The position numbers and the translations under genes were made by a program. This document shows, one piece after another, positions 37,392 to 46,520 of a stretch of DNA of 64,000 bases. Location: NCBI RefSeq assembly GCF_014638915.1, contig NZ_BMFQ01000003.1:496001-560000 (forward strand), given 5' to 3'. Numbering within the stretch: position 1 is the stretch's first letter; every line of letters begins with the position of its first letter. Source of the DNA: Xanthomarina arctica (GTDB taxonomy: Bacteria; Bacteroidota; Bacteroidia; Flavobacteriales; Flavobacteriaceae). The notes under the pieces were generated by a model that saw nothing but the letters and a program-made list of their open reading frames with translations, ran no database searches and had not been told where the DNA came from.

Positions 37392-37829
37392 TTAATAAGA
37401 AACGCACTTTTTAAATCTGAAATTTTTATATAATGCCACTCCAGATTCTATGGTAACCGTATTATAATCATCATAAAGGTAAACATCCTCAGGTAGAACC
37501 AAATAAACCTCTTCAGGTAATTCAGTTTCAAGGACTCCATCTGTAATGTTAAAATGAATACTATTTGATTTTAATTCCTCATATGCACCTTCTTCATTTC
37601 CTAAATTTTCTAATTCAGATTTTATTATAAAATAAATTTCTCCATTATAATTATTAAAATCTATAGGATTAGTATTGCCAGGCATACAATCTGCTCTAGC
37701 ATATTCTATCCTGCCAAAAATTCCAGTATCTATATTATCATTTTCAATAAGAGGATTTTCTGTATCATCATCTTGACAACTAAAAGCTAAAAACAGCATT
37801 ATGAGTGTTATTGGAATAATTTTTTTCAT
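37392..37829 (-). CDS. Small lipoprotein of unknown function
   Basis: A 145-residue protein with a lipoprotein signal (MKKIIPITLIMLFLAFSC, lipobox AFSC) followed by an acidic linker DDDTENPLIENDN. The mature part (about 36-145) is beta-rich (GEIYFIIKSELENL, EVYLVLPEDVYLYDDYNTVTIES) with one pair of cysteines (ADCMPG and the terminal KKCVSY) that could form a disulphide. No family is recognised. It has its own terminator and lies upstream of the amidohydrolase gene in the same orientation. Confidence 0.65.
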   Translation of the reverse strand: MKKIIPITLIMLFLAFSCQDDDTENPLIENDNIDTGIFGRIEYARADCMPGNTNPIDFNNYNGEIYFIIKSELENLGNEEGAYEELKSNSIHFNITDGVLETELPEEVYLVLPEDVYLYDDYNTVTIESGVALYKNFRFKKCVSY

Positions 37830-37950
37830 AATAATAGTAGGTTTAAAATAGTTTTATTAAAGTTCGTGATTTTTAAATTATTTGAATAAAAAAACTTTGT
37901 TGAATTCATAAATAGATCGTATTTCACTTCATACTTCTCTGTGACAAAAT

Positions 37951-40596
37951 CTACTCTTTTATAATTTTAGAAGTTTGAATACCAGCCTCAGTTCTTATTT
38001 TAACAAAATAGACTCCTTTGGAGAAACGACTTAAATTTACTTTCGATTTATTTGTGTTTCCACATAAAACAAGCGTCTGTAATTGTCTGCCATTCACATC
38101 AAAAATTGAAATGGTTTCTAGAATATGTTTGCTATCAATCGTTAAGTTGCCTGAAACTGGATTAGGGTAGATTTTCACTACTGTTTGCAAGATTGATTCT
38201 TCAATACTTAAATTTTCAGCAACTGTTGTTAATTCATCGTTGGTGATAATTGGCGCATTATAATCAAAATATATTTCGGCATCGTTAGAAAATGTGTCTC
38301 CAAGAGTTAAACTTTCTAAGGTTTTAATTTTGAATAAAACATAGCCATCATTAGTAGCATCATCAAATGGCAAATTGATGTTTTCAAAAATAAATTCTAC
38401 AATATTATCTTCTTTAATTCTGGTTACAAATTCATGACTTCCATTTAGTGGGATTAAAGACGATACATCATATTTAGTCAAATCAATGTCGTCTTTAACT
38501 ACAATATTTAAAGCATCTGCAGTTCCTGTATTTTCAAAACGAATCATGTAATGTACAAACGCTCCAACTTGCTCTGGTGTAATGACTTTTCCTTCTAAAC
38601 AGGTTTTATCGTTAGGATCGAAAGAATTTACTACGGTTTGATTTAGAATAAATTCATTATCGTCAGGCATCTCATCTCCAGAAACTGGATTAACAGTTGC
38701 AGTAAAAATTAGAACATCGTCTCCATTTAAGGGAGGAGTGTCTGTAGGTGTGTTTAAATTCATTGTGAATACAATCTCTCTACTTTCAAAAGGTAATAAG
38801 TTTGAAAAATTCCATGATAATTCATTTAAGATTTGACTGTCTGCAATTGGATTGGCTGAAGTCATATCCATAACATTACCTTGAAACATCAAGTCCACAC
38901 TGCCACTAAGTTCTGTATTGCCTTTGTTTTTATAGATTATTTTGTAATTTGTATCAAATCCAGGTCTAGCTTGATCTATAGGCAAGATGGTAATTTCTAA
39001 ATCGTTATGTGTACCATTTGGAACCACACAAAAATTTTGATTGTAAGGACTTGCCTCTGTTGGGAAATTGACAACTAAACTTGAAGGAGAAACTGTAAAA
39101 TAGGTTGGATTTTCAATAATTGGAGTTATGGTATGAGAACTTGCTTGCACTGGAATAAAATAATTTCCACTAGCATTCGAAATACTTGTTCCAGCGACAC
39201 TGCCATCTGTAATATTATATTTTAAACTTGGAAAAATTGGATCATTTGTATTACAGCCATTTGCATCAATATCTAACTTGTTTTCTCCTTGAATGGTGAA
39301 ATAATCTCCGCCTGGAACAAAGCTACAATAGCTATTGACGACGCAGTTTGCAACACCTTCTTGATCAACTAAATATTGTACATTATCCAATTCACTTTCA
39401 TCAACACAGATATACTCTAAATTGGGGTTTCCAGCAAAGTTTAATATATTTTCTTGTCCATTTTTTATAAACAATGTTGTTAATTCATTGACAGAACAAT
39501 CTAAAATTACAAGATCTGTTAAGCCATTTATATTTAAAGTAGTTAATTGATTAAAAGAACATTCCAAGGTAGCTAAGCTTGCTAAGTCACTAACATCCAG
39601 TGTATTTAATTGATTATTTTCACAATTTAAAAAGCCAAGATTTAATAAACCATTAACATTTAAAGTGTTTAATTGATTACTTCGACAATCTATATAATCA
39701 ACATTTACTAAACCGTTAAAATCAAGAGAATTTATTTCATTATTATCACATGAAAATTTTACCAGATTTGTTAACCCACTTAAATCCAAACTATTTAAAT
39801 CATTATAATCACAATCTAATATTTTTAGATTTGATAAACCTGATAAATCTAAAGTAGTTAATTGATTGCTTTCAATTAGTAATGTTTCTAGACTTGTTAA
39901 ACCACTAACATTCAGTGTGTTTATTTGGTTCCCATAACAATTTAATTGGGTGAGATTAATTAATTCTGTGACATCCAATGATGACAAATTATTACCATAA
40001 AGATTTATCTCTTCAACATTCACTAGCCCATCAATAACCAATGTATTAATAGAATTATTATTAGATGAAAGAGTTATAAGGTTTGATAAATTGCTTAAAT
40101 CCAAAGTAATTAATTGATTATCTGTGCAGTTTAATGTTATGAGATTAGCTAAATCAATTACATCCAGATAGTTTAATTGATTATTAGAACAATCCAAATA
40201 TTCTAGATCTGATAATTCACTTACATTCAAGTAGTTTAACTGATTATTAGAACAATCCAAATATTCTAGATCTGATAATTCAGTTACATTCAAGTTAGTT
40301 ATTAAGGTTTCATTACAACTTAAACGTTTCAAATTAACAAAAGCTTCAATACCTTGAACATTATTGGCAGGTATGGCATAAATTTTAAGATCTAAAACTG
40401 CTTCTGCTTCTAAAACCTGTATCTCACCATCATTGTTTGTATCCACATCAGAATCATAAATACCATCATCATCAGTATCCACACAATTGGTATCTACTAA
40501 CGCATATTTAAAAATAACATCTGGGATATAAACATTTTGAGCTTGAGAAAAAGAAACGACTAAAAAAGCCATTAGGAATAAGTAGTTATGTTTCAT
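37951..40596 (-). CDS. Leucine-rich-repeat surface protein with T9SS C-terminal domain
   Basis: An 881-residue exported protein. After a signal peptide (1-19, FSQAQ) comes an acidic segment with DTDDDGIYDSDVDTNNDGE, a likely calcium-binding loop. Fourteen LRR units of 21 residues follow (about 88-385; consensus xxLxxLDCSxNQLxxLxVSxL). The middle (about 400-790) holds beta-sandwich domains similar to those found before flavobacterial sorting domains. The C-terminus is a type A Por sorting domain (VKIYPNPVSGNLTI; FSKGVYFVKI; TSKIIKE), so the protein is secreted by the type IX system and probably surface-bound. Adhesion is inferred. Confidence 0.88.
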   Translation of the reverse strand: MKHNYLFLMAFLVVSFSQAQNVYIPDVIFKYALVDTNCVDTDDDGIYDSDVDTNNDGEIQVLEAEAVLDLKIYAIPANNVQGIEAFVNLKRLSCNETLITNLNVTELSDLEYLDCSNNQLNYLNVSELSDLEYLDCSNNQLNYLDVIDLANLITLNCTDNQLITLDLSNLSNLITLSSNNNSINTLVIDGLVNVEEINLYGNNLSSLDVTELINLTQLNCYGNQINTLNVSGLTSLETLLIESNQLTTLDLSGLSNLKILDCDYNDLNSLDLSGLTNLVKFSCDNNEINSLDFNGLVNVDYIDCRSNQLNTLNVNGLLNLGFLNCENNQLNTLDVSDLASLATLECSFNQLTTLNINGLTDLVILDCSVNELTTLFIKNGQENILNFAGNPNLEYICVDESELDNVQYLVDQEGVANCVVNSYCSFVPGGDYFTIQGENKLDIDANGCNTNDPIFPSLKYNITDGSVAGTSISNASGNYFIPVQASSHTITPIIENPTYFTVSPSSLVVNFPTEASPYNQNFCVVPNGTHNDLEITILPIDQARPGFDTNYKIIYKNKGNTELSGSVDLMFQGNVMDMTSANPIADSQILNELSWNFSNLLPFESREIVFTMNLNTPTDTPPLNGDDVLIFTATVNPVSGDEMPDDNEFILNQTVVNSFDPNDKTCLEGKVITPEQVGAFVHYMIRFENTGTADALNIVVKDDIDLTKYDVSSLIPLNGSHEFVTRIKEDNIVEFIFENINLPFDDATNDGYVLFKIKTLESLTLGDTFSNDAEIYFDYNAPIITNDELTTVAENLSIEESILQTVVKIYPNPVSGNLTIDSKHILETISIFDVNGRQLQTLVLCGNTNKSKVNLSRFSKGVYFVKIRTEAGIQTSKIIKE
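40162..40300 (-). repeat. Near-identical 63-bp tandem duplication in the LRR gene
   Basis: Two adjacent LRR units encode SDLEYLDCSNNQLNYLNVSE and its near copy; at the DNA level the 63-bp units differ at only a few positions, while other LRR units in the gene are clearly more diverged. This points to a recent slip or unequal exchange. Confidence 0.75.
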
Positions 40597-40703
40597 CTTA
40601 GATTATTAAAGGTCAGGTAATATAATAATAGATGTTATAAAATTCTATATTTATTTTAAAAAACATTTTAAAACATGCCTAAAGTTGGCTTAAGGGGACA
40701 ATA

Positions 40704-41283
40704 AAAACACCCCTAAAGTTTTTTTAGGAATCCGTGTTGAAATCCTAACAAAGTCCCCTCAAGGGGACAATTAAATTTTTAGAAAGTTTTCAAGTGAAGG
40801 ATATATAAAATTTTATAGTAAATTTAAATAATGGCAAATAAAATAATTCCATATAGATCTGACCTAAAATTCTTGGCTAGAGAGCTTAGAAAAAACAGCA
40901 CCCTTGCCGAAGTGATTCTTTGGCAGAATATTAAGCAAAGAGCTTTAGGTGTTCAGTTTCATAGGCAAGTTCCCATGGTCAATTATATTGTAGATTTTTA
41001 TTGTCATGAGATAGGTTTAGCTATTGAAATTGATGGTTCCATTCATGACCATTCTTTTCTGGAAGATGCTAAAAGACAAGGAGAAATTGAAGCTTATGGC
41101 GTTACTTTTATACGGTTTACCAATGAAGAGGTGAAAAAAGATTTGTTTAATGTTTTACTTGCTTTAGAAGATAAAATTCATGAATTATTGGGTTAGTTGT
41201 TTCCTGAAATTTTGCTGTTTTACCTCCAGAAAATGAAGGCAAACTACTAAGTTGTCCCCTTGAGGGGACCATAGGGGTGTTTT
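40704..41283. mobile_element. Putative inverted-repeat-bounded cassette carrying a DUF559 nuclease gene
   Basis: Outer inverted repeats AAAACACCCCTA (40704-40715) and TAGGGGTGTTTT (41272-41283), and inner ones GTCCCCTCAAGGGGACAA (40753-40770) with its exact reverse complement (41252-41269), enclose the nuclease gene. Each inner repeat is itself a hairpin (GTCCCCT/AGGGGAC). On the left, 37 bp separate outer and inner repeats; on the right only 2 bp. The unit is about 580 bp. No transposase is present; mobility is inferred from structure only. Confidence 0.55.
40831..41196 (+). CDS. DUF559 (Vsr-like) endonuclease-domain protein
   Basis: A 121-residue protein of the DUF559 family, which has the very-short-patch-repair-like restriction endonuclease fold. 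The family pattern is complete: LRKNSTLAEVILWQNIKQ, VQFHRQVPMVNYIVDFYC, then the acidic site EIDGSIHD (about 69-76) and VTFIRFTNEEV. Glu/Asp in VDFYC, EIDGS would bind the metal. The biological role of stand-alone members is unknown. It is flanked on both sides by nested inverted repeats, and lies alone between two minus-strand genes. Confidence 0.85.
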   Translation: MANKIIPYRSDLKFLARELRKNSTLAEVILWQNIKQRALGVQFHRQVPMVNYIVDFYCHEIGLAIEIDGSIHDHSFLEDAKRQGEIEAYGVTFIRFTNEEVKKDLFNVLLALEDKIHELLG

Positions 41284-41311
41284 CGAGTGTTTATGGGTGT
41301 TTTTAAAACGC

Positions 41312-41339
41312 AAAAAGCGTTCTAATTAGAACGCTTTTT
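41312..41339. terminator. Perfect 28-bp palindromic terminator
   Basis: AAAAAGCGTTCTAA is followed immediately by its reverse complement, giving a perfect palindrome. It lies 30 bp after the stop of the minus-strand barrel gene and can work in either direction. It is almost the same as the terminator at 37345-37376. Confidence 0.85.
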
Positions 41340-41368
41340 AATCACAAGATTCCTGCCTGCGCAGGAAT

Positions 41369-43102
41369 TTAGAAATCAAACTTATAAGTAGCTCCTGCTA
41401 AAAATTGAATACCTTGAACTGGATAGTTCAACCAACGTTGGTAATTTTGACTGGCTATATTATTAACCTTTGCAAATACAGAGAACTTATCGTTAATATG
41501 ATAGCCTACATGTGCATTGGCATCAAAATAACCATCTAAGGTGGTTGACCCATATGTTACTAAAGGAAACGTTGTTTCATACACTTGATCTTTACGTTCT
41601 CCAACATAAAATAAACTGGCTCCTGCAAACCAATGTTCGTCAATTTGGTAATCCATAAGAAGCGAACCAGTAATACTTGGTAAGTTCCAGGCTTCACTTT
41701 CATTATCTGTACTGTAAGCAAAGAAATCTGCTTTCAAACCTAATTTTAAATTTCTATTGACATCTACACTTAACTCACCTCCAAAATTAAAGGTCGAAAC
41801 GTCGTCATAAACCACAGAAAACGAATTCCCATATTGGTAACTTTCGTCTGGATTTACAAATTCAATTTCATTATGTTTATAAAGAGCTTTGTTACTTTCT
41901 GCCAAATAAGCCGCTTGAACACTATAGCTTACATTGCTTGAAACCTTTCCTTTTAAACCAACATAAGCATTGTATTGTTGATCTGTTGGAGTGATTAATA
42001 AGGTTGGTGACACAAACATATTCTCTTGAGTAAAATTCTCATAGCTATTCTGAATTAAACCACCTTTAATTCCTCCAAAAGCAATTAACACTTCATCTAC
42101 AACTCGGTAAGACGCTGTAATATTAGGATAGACATAAAATTTGCTTTCGCTAGATTCGGTATCGTTTAAATAATATAGAGAAACCCCTAAATCCAGAGTT
42201 AAATCATCCTTGATAAAACGATACGTTGGGGCAAAACCAATATTAAAATTTCCGTATTTATTTTCGGCATCTAAATTATAAAATCTCTCAAAAGAACCTC
42301 CAAGGTAATCAATCATAAGTTTCGCAGAGAAATCCAAATCTGCAATAGGAATATCTGCAGATATATCAGCAGAAAATCTATTTTCTCCAGATCCATAATT
42401 ATCACCAAAATGTCTAAACATCACATTTGCGGTTTTAAAATAACTGTCGTTAAAAGAAATTTCCCCACCTAAATTTCCACCATAATAGGTATGACTAACA
42501 CCTAATTGTGCTTCTGGAGAAGTTTCATTATAATAAGGTTGTGGTAAACCATACCAATTAAAAACTTGATGTTTGAAACCACCTTCAACCTGCCAGCTCA
42601 TATCTCTTTCTTTTCTTGAGAAATTGACATTTAGGTTGGTATTATAAAAATAATCATCCAACAAGACATCGTCAATACCACCTTGAGAAGAATGATGACT
42701 AAAATAACCACCTACCTTATCTGTTTTGCTTAACGCATAATTTAAATAGGCCTCACCCAAAATAGTTCCATAATTTCCTAAACCTAAAGACGCATAGTTA
42801 TCATAAAGTTTTACTGGTTTTTCTTTATCAACAACAGCCGCTTTCCCTTTTGCTGGTGTAAATGTAGAAGCTACTGGAAAAGAGAAAATATTGTACTCAA
42901 TGGTTTTCTTGGTTGTTGTTACATCATCGTCCAAATTTGGCAATTCCTTCACTTTAAAAGCATCAGAAATAGTTGGCGCATATGGTTTTACTACTTGAAT
43001 AACATCCGTTTTTAAAGTATCGCTATCTCGCTCTTGAGCTGAAATGTTACCCACTTGGAAACTAATTAGTAAAATGATGATTTTATGAATGTGCTTTCGC
43101 AT
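41369..43102 (-). CDS. Outer-membrane beta-barrel protein (TonB-receptor-like, no plug)
   Basis: A 577-residue protein with a signal peptide (about 1-22, NISAQ). It lacks a plug domain: after a short linker with VVKPYAPTISDAFKV it goes straight into alternating beta-strands ending GIQFLAGATYKFDF, with aromatic C-terminus as in outer-membrane barrels. Flavobacterial annotation often calls such proteins TonB-dependent receptors, but without a plug a transport role is doubtful. It lies 152 bp downstream of the large TPR gene, with a repeat element in the spacer; similar pairing is common in the family. Confidence 0.78.
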   Translation of the reverse strand: MRKHIHKIIILLISFQVGNISAQERDSDTLKTDVIQVVKPYAPTISDAFKVKELPNLDDDVTTTKKTIEYNIFSFPVASTFTPAKGKAAVVDKEKPVKLYDNYASLGLGNYGTILGEAYLNYALSKTDKVGGYFSHHSSQGGIDDVLLDDYFYNTNLNVNFSRKERDMSWQVEGGFKHQVFNWYGLPQPYYNETSPEAQLGVSHTYYGGNLGGEISFNDSYFKTANVMFRHFGDNYGSGENRFSADISADIPIADLDFSAKLMIDYLGGSFERFYNLDAENKYGNFNIGFAPTYRFIKDDLTLDLGVSLYYLNDTESSESKFYVYPNITASYRVVDEVLIAFGGIKGGLIQNSYENFTQENMFVSPTLLITPTDQQYNAYVGLKGKVSSNVSYSVQAAYLAESNKALYKHNEIEFVNPDESYQYGNSFSVVYDDVSTFNFGGELSVDVNRNLKLGLKADFFAYSTDNESEAWNLPSITGSLLMDYQIDEHWFAGASLFYVGERKDQVYETTFPLVTYGSTTLDGYFDANAHVGYHINDKFSVFAKVNNIASQNYQRWLNYPVQGIQFLAGATYKFDF

Positions 43103-43170
43103 AGAATTTATTTTTATTTACTATTGACGATTTATGACTGATAATTTTTGATTTATTTATTGCAAAACTG

Positions 43171-43251
43171 GACTGCCTGCCCGTCCGAAGCTTTACGGCC
43201 TTCGTAGCCACTTCGGCGTAGTAGGCTAGCGTCGGCGGGCGACTGAAAACT
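43171..43251 (+). repeat. GC-rich intergenic repeat, copy 2 (long)
   Basis: A conspicuously GC-rich 81-bp element in AT-rich DNA, in the spacer between the TPR and barrel genes. It contains GCCTGCCCGTCCGAAGCTTTA, several partial palindromes (CTTCGTAG, CACTTCGGCG, GTCGGCGGGCGAC) and the end GACTGAAAACT. Its ends match copy 1 at 34084-34131, which lies in the opposite orientation. Confidence 0.75.
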
Positions 43252-43254
43252 AAT

Positions 43255-46200
43255 TTAATCTTCTTCAGGTAAAACAGAAGCATTGGTTTTAGCTTGCTCC
43301 TTCTTTATTTTGCTTAATTCTTCTTCGGCCTGAGTAACAACTTCTCCATATTCTCCAAAATTCTCAATCACACTTTCTAGAATATAAGTTGCTTGAAAAG
43401 CATCTTCCAATTGGTAATAATTCTTAGCCATAAGCACCAAGCCTTTAGCGCTAAAATATTTATAACTAGAATAGTCTTTTGCTAAACGTTGCACTGTTTC
43501 GTTTGAAGTCTGATAGTCTCCTGCCTTATTTTTAAAATAGGCATTGTAATATAAAGATTCGGCAGCCGCTTCTCCTGTTGCTGTTTTTTCAACTTCGGCA
43601 TAAGCAGTTTTAGCGCGTTCCAAATTGTTTGTTTTTATGGCAGATCGTGCTATAATAAGATGTGCATCACTTTTTATTTTAACATCTACAACACCTTGAT
43701 TCAATACTTTTTCAGCATAAGCAACTGCTTCAGAATATTTATTTAACTGATAATATGCTTTCATTAAATTGGATTGTGCATAAATAACATTTTGAGGAAA
43801 ACTAGCCTCTTCTTCCAAACGCTTGAGCATTGGAATGGCTTGAATCCAATCTTTCTTTTCTAAATAAATTTGGGAAACCTTAAATAAAGATTCTTCAGTA
43901 AATTCGCATGGAGGTGCATCTACTACATAAACATAATGAGGAACGGCATTTTCCTTTAAGCCTTTTTTATCATATAATTGTGCTAAGTAAAAATGGGCTT
44001 GCAAAGCATGAATACCTTTAGGAAACTGTGCCAAATAGCTATTAAACTGCTTGATGGCATCATCTGTTTTGCTGTCCACATATTTCTTTTCGGCAGATTC
44101 GTAAGTGGTATTATCCAAATCGGCATCTGTAACTTCCACATAATCCAATGTTCTTACCCAAGTAGCATAATCGTTAACACGACCTAAATCGATATAAATT
44201 AAACGTGCAGAAGAAACGGCTTGATTGGCTTCTGGTGTTCCAGGGTAGTCTTTAGCAACGGCTTTAAATTTAATTAAAGCTTGTTCATTATCACTTTTAT
44301 TATAATGAATTAAACCTTGACGCAACATGGAACCAGGCACAAATGTGCTCATTCTATAATCGCCCTGAAGCTTTTCATAAATTTTTAAAGCTTTCACATC
44401 TTCATTGGCTTTAACGTATGAATTTCCAAGCTCGAACATGGCATCATCCCGTAAAGTCGATTTTGGATATTTTTGAAGAAACGCTTCTAATTCAGTTATT
44501 TTCTTAGAGGCTTTACCTTCGTAACCATAACTTATGGCTTGCTGAAAGAATGCATAATCGGAATCAATCTTATTTATTTTAATCGCTTCATCATAAGCTT
44601 GAATGGCTTGCGCATACTGACTAGAAACAAAATTCGCATCTCCAAGTCTTAAATACGCATCGTTTAAACGAATAGCATCATCCTTTTGATTTGTTATAAA
44701 CTGATTGAAAAACTGAATGGCTTGCGGATAATTTTTCTGCTTAAAATAGGTGTACCCCAAATTGTAATTTATGTTTTTGTATTCTGGAGTTTCAGAGGCA
44801 TTTGATTGTTGCTGAAATTGTTTAAAACCAATTAAAGCGTCACTATAATTCGTGAGATTATAATTAGTTTCTGCTTTCCAAAAAGTTGCTCGGGTAGTGA
44901 ACATGCCATCTCTTGGCTCTTTTAATGAATTTGAAAACATATCTAAAGCATCCTGATATTTTCCTTCATTATAGAGTTCCAAGCCTCTATAAAATGCCAC
45001 TTTTTGATATGCTACTTTATTCTCGAAACTATTTTTTCCTTTTAATAATTTTAAAGCTTCCTGATAGTTTTTAGATGTAATATAAGAGTCGATTAAAAGC
45101 GTTTCTACTTCTTCCTTATAAGCTGTAGATGGATATGTTTCCAGATAGATGGTTAAAACTTGAGGAACGGATTGATATGGATTTCCTATTTCGTAACTAA
45201 TTTTAGCATAATTCAACCAAGCATCTTCCTGAATTTTTAAATCGAAATCCATTTGAGACGCATTTCTAAAAGCATTTAAAGCTTCCTGCTTTTTCTCTAA
45301 ATTCACATAACTTTCACCTAAATGATAATACGCATTTTGAGCCACAGAATTTTTTCCATCTACAATTTTGTTAAATTCTGAAATAGCGCTTTCATAATCT
45401 CCTTGTTTGTAATACGCATATCCTAACTGATAAAAATCTGTATTATTCCATTTGCCTTTTTTACCTTGATATTCGGATAAATAAGGAATTGCTTCCCCAT
45501 ACTTCCCTAAATTGAAATAGCTTTCCCCAATGATTTTATTAAGCTCAGACACTTCATATCTATCACTATTCTGCAATTGTTCTTTGGCTAATTTGATAGC
45601 TTCTTCAAATTTTCCAAGTTTAAAATTTAAATCTGCTTGATAATAAGACAGTTTCTCTTTGTATTTTTCGTTGTCGCTAACTTGATCGAAGTATTGATTG
45701 GCTTCCTTATAATCGTCACTTTCATAAGCCATAAAACCAATATAATATTTGGCTTGAGATCCATATGTTTGTGAATTTTCAATTCGCATCAAATACTTTT
45801 TAGCGTCTTTAAAATTCTTGGTAGTAAAAGCGACATACCCATTATTGAAATTAAACTTTTCAAGATCACCTTTTGCTAGAGAATTCTCATCTACTTTATC
45901 GTACCATTTTTTAGCATAGGCATATTTTCCATTTTTAAAATAGTAATCTGCAACATCCAGATAAGCTGTATTTCTTTTGGTACTTGTAGGATAATCTTTA
46001 ACAAAATCCTCCATTAACTGGTCGGCATTTAACTGATTTAAACGCACAGCACAATTGGCAATATAATAAGCACAATTAGACTGTAAAAGATCGTTATCGG
46101 TTGTTTTCTTTATTTTAGAAAATAAAGTTTGTGCTCCGGCATATTGCTGGTTTTCATATAAATTTAAAGCGTTTTGAAAATCTGCTAACGGATTTGTATA

Positions 46201-46278
46201 AATAGCAGACTCTTGACTAAAACCACTTAAATTAAAGCTAAAAGCAAGAAAGAGAATTATTATTTTATGGATACTCAT
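43255..46278 (-). CDS. Large secreted tetratricopeptide-repeat protein
   Basis: A 1007-residue protein with a signal peptide (about 1-21, SGFSQ) followed by TPR units over nearly its full length (for example YQLGYAYYKQGDYESAISEFNKI, NLGYTYFKQKNYPQAIQFFNQF, FELGNSYVKANEDVKALKIYEKL). Such solenoids act as scaffolds in the periplasm; the relatives BamD and YbgF join envelope machines. It is followed by the plugless barrel gene. A -7-like TACCTTTG (46309-46302, minus strand) lies 24 bp before the start. Confidence 0.85.
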   Translation of the reverse strand: MSIHKIIILFLAFSFNLSGFSQESAIYTNPLADFQNALNLYENQQYAGAQTLFSKIKKTTDNDLLQSNCAYYIANCAVRLNQLNADQLMEDFVKDYPTSTKRNTAYLDVADYYFKNGKYAYAKKWYDKVDENSLAKGDLEKFNFNNGYVAFTTKNFKDAKKYLMRIENSQTYGSQAKYYIGFMAYESDDYKEANQYFDQVSDNEKYKEKLSYYQADLNFKLGKFEEAIKLAKEQLQNSDRYEVSELNKIIGESYFNLGKYGEAIPYLSEYQGKKGKWNNTDFYQLGYAYYKQGDYESAISEFNKIVDGKNSVAQNAYYHLGESYVNLEKKQEALNAFRNASQMDFDLKIQEDAWLNYAKISYEIGNPYQSVPQVLTIYLETYPSTAYKEEVETLLIDSYITSKNYQEALKLLKGKNSFENKVAYQKVAFYRGLELYNEGKYQDALDMFSNSLKEPRDGMFTTRATFWKAETNYNLTNYSDALIGFKQFQQQSNASETPEYKNINYNLGYTYFKQKNYPQAIQFFNQFITNQKDDAIRLNDAYLRLGDANFVSSQYAQAIQAYDEAIKINKIDSDYAFFQQAISYGYEGKASKKITELEAFLQKYPKSTLRDDAMFELGNSYVKANEDVKALKIYEKLQGDYRMSTFVPGSMLRQGLIHYNKSDNEQALIKFKAVAKDYPGTPEANQAVSSARLIYIDLGRVNDYATWVRTLDYVEVTDADLDNTTYESAEKKYVDSKTDDAIKQFNSYLAQFPKGIHALQAHFYLAQLYDKKGLKENAVPHYVYVVDAPPCEFTEESLFKVSQIYLEKKDWIQAIPMLKRLEEEASFPQNVIYAQSNLMKAYYQLNKYSEAVAYAEKVLNQGVVDVKIKSDAHLIIARSAIKTNNLERAKTAYAEVEKTATGEAAAESLYYNAYFKNKAGDYQTSNETVQRLAKDYSSYKYFSAKGLVLMAKNYYQLEDAFQATYILESVIENFGEYGEVVTQAEEELSKIKKEQAKTNASVLPEED

Positions 46279-46301
46279 AAAGACGTTTTTTCATTTAGAA
46301 T

Positions 46302-46309
46302 CAAAGGTA
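46302..46309 (-). promoter_or_regulatory. Candidate -7 element for the TPR gene
   Basis: TACCTTTG on the minus strand, about 24 bp from the TPR start codon, matches TAnnTTTG. No clear -33 element was found. Confidence 0.4.
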
Positions 46310-46442
46310 ATTTAATCTCTATTTTATAACGTTAGAATTATGTTATAATTATAAACAGAGTTATTAATATTTTTCACTTATATAATGTCATCCAAAAAAT
46401 AGCATCTTGAAAATTTCTTAGCTATATCTACAAAAACATACT

Positions 46443-46450
46443 TATATTTG
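46443..46450 (+). promoter_or_regulatory. Candidate -7 element for the glycosyltransferase operon
   Basis: TATATTTG on the plus strand matches TAnnTTTG, about 70 bp before the first glycosyltransferase start. No clear -33 element was found, so confidence is low. Confidence 0.4.
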
Positions 46451-46520
46451 ATTTTTGGGTAAACAACTTATTCGTTTATCAAAAATCATTAAAAACCAAT
46501 TGGTTTTTCCAAAGTTACCT

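Noticed and set aside
40100-40310. Regular 63-bp repeats that could be read as a CRISPR array
   Set aside because: The period matches 21-residue LRR units in an intact reading frame; spacers are not unique and no cas genes are near.
43083-43283. 66-codon minus-strand open frame between the TPR and barrel genes
   Set aside because: It lies across the GC-rich repeat copy 2 and has no protein-like features; the repeat explains the open frame.
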